Shown here: positions 57,723-64,000 of the stretch, in pieces | Numbering within the stretch: position 1 is the stretch's first letter | How the letters are laid out: each line of letters begins with the position of its first letter | Source of the DNA: Valencia hispanica | Lineage: Eukaryota > Chordata > Actinopteri > Cyprinodontiformes > Valenciidae | Assembly (NCBI GenBank): GCA_963556495.2 | Contig: OY747713.1 | Span: 30,538,961-30,602,960, forward strand | Direction: 5' to 3' | DNA length: 64,000 nucleotides | Notes under the pieces: generated by a model | The model's input: the letters and a program-made list of their open reading frames with translations, nothing else | The model's database searches: none | Told to the model about the DNA's origin: nothing | Program-made: the position numbers and the translations under genes

Positions 57723-58046
57723 TAAATTGTGAGGAGGCAGTTAAAGTGGCTCTGGTTAAGATGTATCCCTGACGCCTACCTGGTAAGGTGTTCCTTACAA
57801 GGGACCCGGAGGAAGACCCAGGACATGCTGAAGGAACTATTTTTCTTGGCTGGCAGGGGAACTTCTTGGGGTTCCTCCAGAGGAGCTGGCCCATGAGGCT
57901 TAGGAGAAGGAAGCCTGGAACCCTTTCTTGCTCCTTGCTTGGGCTGCTGCCCCTGTGACCCGACCCCAGAAGAATCGGAATGGATGGATGGATGGATGGA
58001 TTGATGGATGAATGGATGGATGGATGGATGGATGGATGGATGGATG
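57723..58046 (+). mobile_element. RTE-like LINE fragment, right piece with (GGAT)n tail
   Basis: This continues the fragment from 57502 with codons equivalent to SQLRWLGHLVRMPPGRLPGE, then RPRGRPRTRWRDY and VSRLAW, ending in a CCCGACCCCAGAAGAATCGG region and a (GGAT)n tail of about 66 bp (57981-58046). The tail type and end sequence match the larger copy at 62.45 kb. The reading frame is broken. Confidence 0.85.
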
Positions 58047-59759
58047 TTAAGACATCTCTGCATATCTTTCAGGCTCAGGAGAGCAAGACAAAGCAAGAAT
58101 AAAAGCAGATAACAGGAAGACAGAAGGTTGCTGTGTTTTAACATTTTGACCATCATCTGTCTGTCATGAAAGGTACTGTATTTGGAAATGTTGGCAGCCT
58201 TTAGGAAACCTGTGAAACAAGGTAAGAGTCTATATCCCCATGCTGTTATTTTAATCACTCTAGCTGCACTAACTGTGCTAATTGCTAGTATAATTTGCTA
58301 AAACAGTTACAATTTTGAGCTTTAATTTCATTATGCCCTTATTTTTTAATGCTAGTTAAACCAATCTCTGCTCCAAAAATAAATAATGACGAAAGCTAAA
58401 AGTAAACCTTTTCAATGCTGGGCTACATGTTAGGAATAAATAGTTCTTAAAGAGATATCAGTCATATAAAATTGATATCAGCAGGTCAAGACCTTACAAA
58501 ACTTGACTGGAAAACTTTTACTGGGGCATCTCTTGTTCAAAATGTATCACAGTGTACATTCTAGTTCTACACAAATGTATGATGCCTTAATTAAATAGTA
58601 ACTCATATTGCCAAAAATTGAGAAAATAAAAACTAATTGTGGTTTCTTCACCAACATTGCTTATTTTCACTTAGTTGTTCTTGCTGCTCACTCTTTCCCT
58701 CCTACACAGCGTAGCCAATTGGGTCAGACTGTGCACAGTGTGCGTCAGGTGAGGATTCAGGATTCAGTGTGGTCTGAGCCCTAGAGAGCTCCATGCAGAC
58801 CCTTGAGGATTTATACAGATGACAAAACTAGGTCACTTGACCTAAACAGACCCTTGCAAAGTGACAGAGGCAGGGAGGATGAAGTGACCATGTGCCCTAT
58901 AGTGAATAAAAAAAAAAAATCTAATATCCATGACTCATATGGTCCAGTAGCAATAATCCCTACTTTACAGCATTAGCAGTAATTCCTTTCATAAACACTT
59001 TGCAACCTTGTAATTTATATAATGGACAAATCAGTTGGGCAAACAAGTTGATCTGTTGCAATTGAGTTCAAATAAAGGCTCGTTTCAAAGCCAGTTCTGG
59101 CATCAACATGAACAGAGTTGCCTTTAATCCGTGCTTTCCACAGAACGCGTAAGCGGCATGTAATGTATTAGATGCATTTTGGTTGCAAGTTCAGCAGCAT
59201 GTCTTCCCACCAGGAACGTTTCAGACGCATCACAAGAAATCACGAGATAATTGCAATTGCATAACTTAGTATACAGGAAAACAAAATTTAATTCTATGTC
59301 AATGAGTATCTCAAATTCACCATATACTATCAAAAATGCAGATATTTCTGTCCATGCCTCCTTTTTCATGTTTTCCTTGTACAAATGATCACTGGTACCA
59401 TGTAAATTGGGTAATTCTCCACTTCAAGGATTAACTTCTCGTTGTCCATGATAAAAACCAACAAATTAGAGCCACAGACTGACTGAATTCAACCCTGGTG
59501 TTATAGATAAAGATGTTTTGTTTTTTCATAGTTAAGAAATAGATCTGCAAATATCTTTTATTTTAAAACTTTCCAGATGCTTTAGAGGTCCCCAACTCCT
59601 GGTCCACCAAGCCATGGGTCAGTTGGGACCAGGCCATAGGCCTTACAGAAAAAAGAAATAGCCTACAGTTTTTCCATTTGATTTATTATCCAAGTCTAAA
59701 CAATGTTTTCTTTTGAAAAATGACAGCATTTTCTCAGTTACATCCAGCTATAACTTACT

Positions 59760-60177
59760 CATGACGCATGTCAAGACCATAGACTGTATAATTAATGGAC
59801 GAAGCCTCAGTGACATCACCCATTGGTTTCTGAAGAGCATAAATGAAGCCAAATGGGCTGTTCCTACCGCCACCATCTTGTCTGCGTCACGCTTTTCGTC
59901 ACTCCCAGAAAATACAAAAATGGGCAAAGAGGTGGAGCTGAGAGTGGAGCTGAGAGTGGAGCTGAGAGTTGCGCTGTGAGGGCGAGGGCGGATGACTGAC
60001 ACTCTGAGCTGATGTAGCCAGGAGCTAGTCCTGGAGCTAACTGAAGCTAACGGAGGTTAGCGGGCGCCTTTAGCCTGAAAGCCGCGGGTAGAGTAACTCT
60101 GCTACCCTCTTCCATCCAGGCTGTAAATATAATATTAAATCGGTAAGTTAAAATTTAAATTGAAATAATTTATTCAA
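59760..60177 (+). repeat. Fish repeat head with promoter-like, GC-rich sequence
   Basis: CATAGACTGTATAATTAATG, then GACGAAGCCTCAGTGACATC and CACCCATTGGTTTCTGAAGA matches the head of a repeat I have seen widely in fish genomes. It is followed by CCGCCACCATCTTG, a GTGGAGCTGAGA tandem repeat (59932-59967) and GCTAACGGAGGTTAGCGGGC. A possible exon follows, between CATCCAG (ends 60119) and a GTAAGT donor at 60143. It was probably contiguous with the SGNH-like relic at 62.8 kb before the LINE inserted at 60178-60190. Confidence 0.4.
59932..59967 (+). repeat. Three 12-bp tandem repeats (GTGGAGCTGAGA)
   Basis: Three exact head-to-tail copies of GTGGAGCTGAGA, followed by a fourth diverged half-copy (GTTGCGCTGTGAG). 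Confidence 0.9.
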
Positions 60178-60190
60178 ATGAAATGATCAT
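60178..60190. repeat. Left target-site duplication of the RTE-like LINE
   Basis: ATGAAATGATCAT here is repeated exactly at 62454-62466, immediately after the (GGAT)n tail. It defines the LINE insertion as 60191-62453. Confidence 0.85.
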
Positions 60191-60387
60191 GCTGCATGTT
60201 TTGGACACTCAGGTGAAGAGAGGGGCTGAGCTGTCCACTGACCACTACCTGGTGGTGAGTCGGCTCCGATGGTGGGGGAGGACGCCGGACAGACCTGGAA
60301 GGCCCAAACGTGTTGTGAGGGTCTGCTGGGAACGTCTGGCAGAGTCTCCTGTCAGAAGGAGCTTTAACTCACACCTCCGACAGAACT

Positions 60388-61494
60388 TTGAACACGTCCC
60401 GGGGGAGGCGGGGGGACATTGAGTCCGAGTGGACCATGTTCCGCGCCTCCATTGCCGAGGCGGCTGACCGAAGCTGTGGCCGCAAGGTGGTCGGTGCCTG
60501 TCGCGGCGGCAACCCCCGAACCCGCTGGTGGACACCGGCGGTAAGGGATGTTGTCAGGCTGAAGAAGGAGTCCTACTGGGTCTTTTTGGCTTGTGGGACC
60601 CCTGAAGCAGCTGATAGGTACCGACAGGCCAAGCGGGATGCGGCTCGGATGGTTGCTGAGGCAAAAACTCGGGCATGGGAGGAGTTTGGAGAGGCCATGG
60701 AAAACGACTTCCGTACGGCTTCGAAGCAATTCTGGTCCACCATCCGGCGTCTCAGGGGGGGAAAGCGGTCTGCCACCAACACGGTTTACAGTGGGGATGG
60801 TGTGCTGCTGACCTCGACGTGGGACGTTTTGGGTCGGTGGATGGAATACTTCGAAGACCTCCTCAATCCCACCAGCACGCCTTCCAATCTGGAAGCAGGG
60901 TTTGGGGACTTGGGGTCGGTCTCTCCAATCTCTGGTGCTGAGGTCACCGAGGTCGTTAAAAAGCTCCTCGGTGGCAGGGCTCCGGGGGTGGATGAGATTC
61001 GACCGGAGTTCCTCGAGGCTCTGGATGTTGTGGGGCTGTGTTGGTTAACGCGGCTCTGCAATATTGCGTGGACATCGGGGGCAGTTCCCTTGGATTGGCA
61101 GACCGGGGTGGTGGTCCCCCTGTTTAAAAAGGGGGACCACAGGGTGTGTTCCAACTACAGGGGGATCACACTTCTGAGCCTCCCTGGTAAGGTCTATTCA
61201 GGCGTTCTGGAGAGGAGGGTCCGACGGATAGTCGAACCTCGGATCCAGGAGGAACAATGCGGTTTTCGTCCTGACCGTGGAACACTGGACCAGCTCTACA
61301 CCCTCAGCAGGGTCCTGGAGGGTGCGTGGGAGTTCGCCCAACCGGTCTACATGTGTTTTGTGGACTTGGAGAAGGCGTTCGACCGTGTCCCTCGGGGGGC
61401 CCTATGGGGGGTGCTCCGGGAGTATGGGGTACCGGGCCCCTTGATACGGGCTGTTAGGTCCCTGCCAGAGTTTGGTTCGCATTGCCGGCAGTAA
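60388..61494 (+). pseudogene. RTE-like ORF2, linker and first half of reverse transcriptase (368 codons)
   Basis: The open frame includes the linker (ESEWTMFRASIAEAADRS, then RTRWWTPAVRDVVRLKKESY), WMEYFEDLLNPTST, and the RT blocks. These are GGRAPGVDEIRPEFLEAL, LDWQTGVVVPLFKKGD, CSNYRGITLLSLPGKVYSG, EEQCGFRPDRGTLDQLY and CFVDLEKAFDRVPR (first catalytic Asp, about 61360). It ends abnormally after VRSL because of a small deletion plus frameshift near 61455. The true frame upstream is continuous with 60183-60422 if one G of the run near 60415 is ignored. Confidence 0.85.
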
Positions 61495-61539
61495 GTCGGG
61501 GTTGTTTCCAGTGAGAGTTGGACTCCGCCAGGTTGCCCT

Positions 61540-62427
61540 TTGTCACCGATCCTGTTCCTAACTTTTATGGACAGGATCTCTAGGCGCAGCCAAGGCGTTG
61601 AGGGGATCCGTTTTGGTGGCCTCAGGATCGGGTCTCTGCATTTTGCTGACGTGGTCCTGTTGGCTTCATCGGAACGTGATCTACGGCTTTCGCTGGAGCG
61701 GTTCGCAGCCGAGTGTGAAGCGGCTGGGATGAGAATCAGCACCTCCAAATCCGAGGCCATGGTCTTGAGCCGGAAAAGGGTGGGGTGCCTTCTCCGGGTC
61801 GGGGATGGGGTCCTTCCCCAAGTGGAGGAGTTTAAGTATCTGGGGGTCTTGTTCACGAATGAGGGAAAAATGGAGCGGGAGATTGATAGACGGATTGGTG
61901 GGGCATCTGCAGTTATGCGGGCGCTTTACCGGTCTGTCGTGGTGAAGAGAGAGCTGAGCCGAAAGGCGAAGCTCTCGATTTACCGGTCGATCTACGTTCC
62001 TACCCTCATCTATGGTCACGAACTCTGGGTGGTGACCGAAAGAACAAGATCACGGATACAAGCGGCTGAAATGAGTTTCCTCCGCAGAGTGTCTGGGCTC
62101 TCCCTTAGAGATAGGGTGAGAAGCTCAGTCATCCGGAGGGGGCTCAGAGTAGAGCCGCTGCTTCTCCACATTGAGAGGAGTCAGTTGAGGTGGCTCGGGC
62201 ATCTGGTCAGGATGCCTCCTGGACGCCTCCCTGGTGAGGTGTTTCAGGCACGTCTCACTGGAAGGAGGCCCAGGGGAAGGCCCAGGACACGCTGGAGGGA
62301 CTATGTTTCTCGGCTGGCCTGGGAGCGCCTTGGGGTTCCTCCCGAGGAGCTGAAACAAGTGGCTGGGGAGAGGGAAGTCTGGGTCTCTTTGCTTAGGCTG
62401 CTGCCCCCGCGACCCGACCCCGGATAA
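61540..62427 (+). pseudogene. RTE-like ORF2, second half of reverse transcriptase and C-terminus (295 codons)
   Basis: It begins within the LSPILF block (MSPILFLTFMDRISRRSQGV) and continues GLRIGSLHFADVVLLASSER, where the usual FADD has lost one Asp by a 3-bp deletion. Further on are STSKSEAMVLSRKR, VEEFKYLGVLFTNEGKMERE, KLSIYRSIYVPTLIYGHELW and RWLGHLVRMPPGRLPGEVF. The C-terminal GRRPRGRPRTRWRDYVSRLA segment precedes a stop at 62425-62427. The C-terminal part is conserved in the shorter copy at 57.7-58.0 kb. Confidence 0.85.
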
Positions 62428-62453
62428 GCGGAAGAAAATGGATGGATGGATGG

Positions 62454-62466
62454 ATGAAATGATCAT
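62454..62466. repeat. Right target-site duplication of the RTE-like LINE
   Basis: An exact copy of the 13 bases at 60178-60190. Confidence 0.85.
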
Positions 62467-62834
62467 TAACCTAATGCAAGTTTTCAATAATATTTTTAAC
62501 TTTGTTATTAATAGTGTATGACAGTATGAGATCTATTTAGTCTATGCATGAGATACATGATCAAGCTACGTTAGTTAGGATAGTTCACATATTTATATTA
62601 ATATTTGTTTGTATTTACCCTAATTGTTAGTGATTGTACTACCATGTAGGATCTCCCAGTTAAAAAATTGTTCCCACAGCTATTGTAGATTAGCAACAGC
62701 TAATATGAATAATTTCAATCCTAGTCAATTTTGCAATGTATGAATTTTACTAATCATTTATTGAGGTCTGGGAAGGGATAAGTTGCACTTTTAGTAAGAC
62801 ACTTGTGTTTCTTTTTATACATTTTGTTTACCAG

Positions 62835-63450
62835 GTCACAATGGCTGCATGCCTGTCCTCCACAACACCCAAACAAAGCAGAAAATGTAAGTACCCGTCT
62901 CCATCACTTTATGTAGAATTTTAATAGTATTATACTTTCAACTGATAAGCCACACCTGTGCAACTGCCATTCATTATGTTAGTTTTTTTCTCCATAGCCA
63001 TTTGTATTATTGGAGACAGCTATGTCTGACATAGTTCTGAGAGAGCTGAAGAAACCATCTGAGGAAACCTCGGCCTTCCAGACGTCCGTATCTCCTGGTT
63101 TGGCTGGGGGGGCTGAGGTGCTAAGGAGGTAGAGCAGCTCTAGATGTCCTCATCATCAGCTGTGGTGGAGATGACATGGGGGTGGTCAGCAGTGTCCAGT
63201 TGGTGAACATGATGGAAGACCTGCACCAGCTTAACCTTCTCCACCCTCAGATGTCCATCATCTTCTCCTCCATCACCCAAAGGCGTTGATAGAGGGCGGG
63301 TGTAATCCCAGCGAAAATAGAAAAGGCCAGGAAGTTTGTCAACAGTGTTATGGCTTCTTTTATTCCTAGTTTAAATCCTGCCATCTTTACGTATCGTCAC
63401 ATTAGAAATGACAGTCCTGTTGAACAATTCATGTTAAAGCAAAAAGTATA
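62835..63450 (+). pseudogene. Spliced SGNH/GDSL-hydrolase-like coding relic
   Basis: An acceptor-like TTTTGTTTACCAG (ends 62834) precedes ATG 62841, which encodes MAACLSSTTPKQSRK and ends at a GTAAGT donor (62887). Splicing to the acceptor CTCCATAG (ends 62997) continues in frame as SICIIGDSYV, a block I GDS motif, then a stop. Further on, in shifted frames, are IVLRELKKPSEETSAFQTSV, VLIISCGGDDMGVVSSVQLV (GGDD in place of the GxND block), NMMEDLHQLNLLHPQMSIIF, SSITQRR, and IEKARKFVNSVMASFIPSLN up to HIRNDSPVEQFMLK (about 63440). The final DxxH block is missing. The family order is that of SGNH esterases. It may come from a DNA transposon or a LINE ORF1-like gene; the intron argues against a simple LINE copy. 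It is not functional. Confidence 0.55.
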
Positions 63451-64000
63451 ACTATAGCCCTGATTGTTATGTCTAATGTGTTGTTGGTGTAGTTTTTTTA
63501 TTTCAACAATTACACTTGTTGCCATAACACTGTTGACAACTCTGCCCCCCCCCCCCCCAACCCCATTTTACTGTACGTAAGTCTCTTTTGCTTTCTGGCC
63601 CCCCTTTGTTTTTTTATCTGTGTCCCTTTCTTTTATAGAATCTTGTGTTTAAAAAAATAAATGTTTTATTCTCTATAATGAATGAAAAGTCTTTCAACAG
63701 TATATAACGAGGGAAGAAATAAAACAAACAAGTAATTAATCAGCCAACTAATTTTTGAATTTGATAAATTCCTTCAACATCTCAATATTAAAATAAACCT
63801 TGGTGTCTGCAATATTACAAAGCCAAATCTTACTTCTTATGCGGCTACAAAACTGTTTTTTTTTTCCTGAAATGGAAACAATATCTGTGTGAAAGAAAAA
63901 CTGAAACTTCATTCAATTGTTTATTTAATCAAAAACAAAACACGGACAGCACCTAGGGATATGAAAGAAGTGGCATTAAAGGTGATGCACATATATTGTT
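63451..64000. other. No gene seen; C14 run at 63545-63558
   Basis: AT-rich sequence to the window end with a run of 14 C residues and AATAAA near 63656. Nothing coding was recognised. Confidence 0.5.

Larger units (their letters stand above)
60191..62453 (+). mobile_element. 5'-truncated RTE-like LINE with 13-bp target duplication
   Basis: The element begins inside the endonuclease (codons GAELSTDHYLVVSRLRWWG with the Ser-Asp/Thr-Asp-His end motif at about 60230). It runs through the reverse transcriptase and C-terminal region and ends CCGGATAAGCGGAAGAAAAT with a GGAT repeat tail. RTE/RTE-X-type fish LINEs have this organisation and microsatellite tail. It has a frameshift in a G6 run near 60415, a second disruption with a gap near 61450-61530, and lacks one catalytic Asp (FADV for FADD). 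It is inactive but recent enough to keep an exact 13-bp duplication and long open frames. A 5'-truncated relative lies at 57283-58046. Confidence 0.88.
54292..64000 (-). other. calcr: calcr intron (antisense view), transposon-filled
   Basis: This is inferred from the acceptor at 54292 and the absence of any recognisable calcr exon further right. It extends beyond the window. The contents are described separately: a Tc1 element, a split RTE-like fragment, the larger RTE-like LINE and the SGNH-like relic. Stretches 55880-57280 and 58050-59760 are AT-rich without recognised genes or repeats. Confidence 0.6.

Noticed and set aside
57981..58046. Regular GGAT array as a possible satellite or CRISPR-like array
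   Set aside because: It is the simple tandem tail of the RTE-like LINE, with no repeat-spacer structure; the same short tail ends the copy at 62.45 kb.

Overview
The window is from a vertebrate nuclear genome, almost certainly a ray-finned (teleost, probably percomorph) fish. The evidence is intron-split vertebrate genes with GT-AG junctions, an AT-rich background, and a dense mix of transposons typical of fish: L2/Maui, Rex1/Babar-like and RTE-like LINEs, many Tc1/mariner relics, TTA/TAA-target Harbinger-type MITEs, hAT-type MITEs and tRNA-derived SINEs. There is no sign of prokaryotic genes.

Only two host genes are supported, and they converge. On the left, plus strand, are the last three coding exons of vps50 (syndetin, formerly CCDC132; exons at 5574-5695, 9395-9584 and 9709-9828), which encode the C-terminal 143 residues. 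On the right, minus strand, is the last coding exon of the calcitonin receptor gene calcr (54070-54291), which encodes the cytoplasmic tail. VPS50 and CALCR are also convergent neighbours in human (7q21), so the pair is conserved synteny. Positions 1-5573 are then vps50 intron, 9829 to about 12.4 kb is probable 3' UTR, about 12.4-54 kb is intergenic, and 54292-64000 is calcr intron.

The intergenic space is mostly repeats. 13.8-17.1 kb has Tc1/mariner scraps. 17.6-24.0 kb has several 5'-truncated L2/Maui LINEs on the minus strand and a perfect 32-bp inverted repeat (18943-19042). 25.9-29.5 kb has a Tc1 relic, a hAT-like MITE, a broken THAP-type zinc-finger exon and a 644-bp Harbinger-like MITE. 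30.2-36.9 kb is a nested stack: a Rex1/Babar-like LINE (minus) is split at a TTA site, which now holds MITE termini, a second MITE of the same family and a nearly full-length but frameshifted L2 LINE (plus) with ORF1, ORF2 and 3' UTR. 39-53 kb has further Tc1 relics, two more MITEs, a tRNA-type SINE, a perfect 19-bp hairpin (44285-44326) and a relic of a REL-endonuclease-type LINE.

The calcr intron holds a nearly complete Tc1-family element (minus), an RTE-like LINE fragment split by a 220-bp MITE with TAA target duplications, and a larger RTE-like LINE (60191-62453) flanked by a perfect 13-bp target duplication. Just beyond it is a decayed but apparently spliced SGNH/GDSL-hydrolase-like coding relic (62835-63450). 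This and the nested stack are the most interesting parts of the window. Every transposon protein seen is broken, so nothing here looks autonomous.
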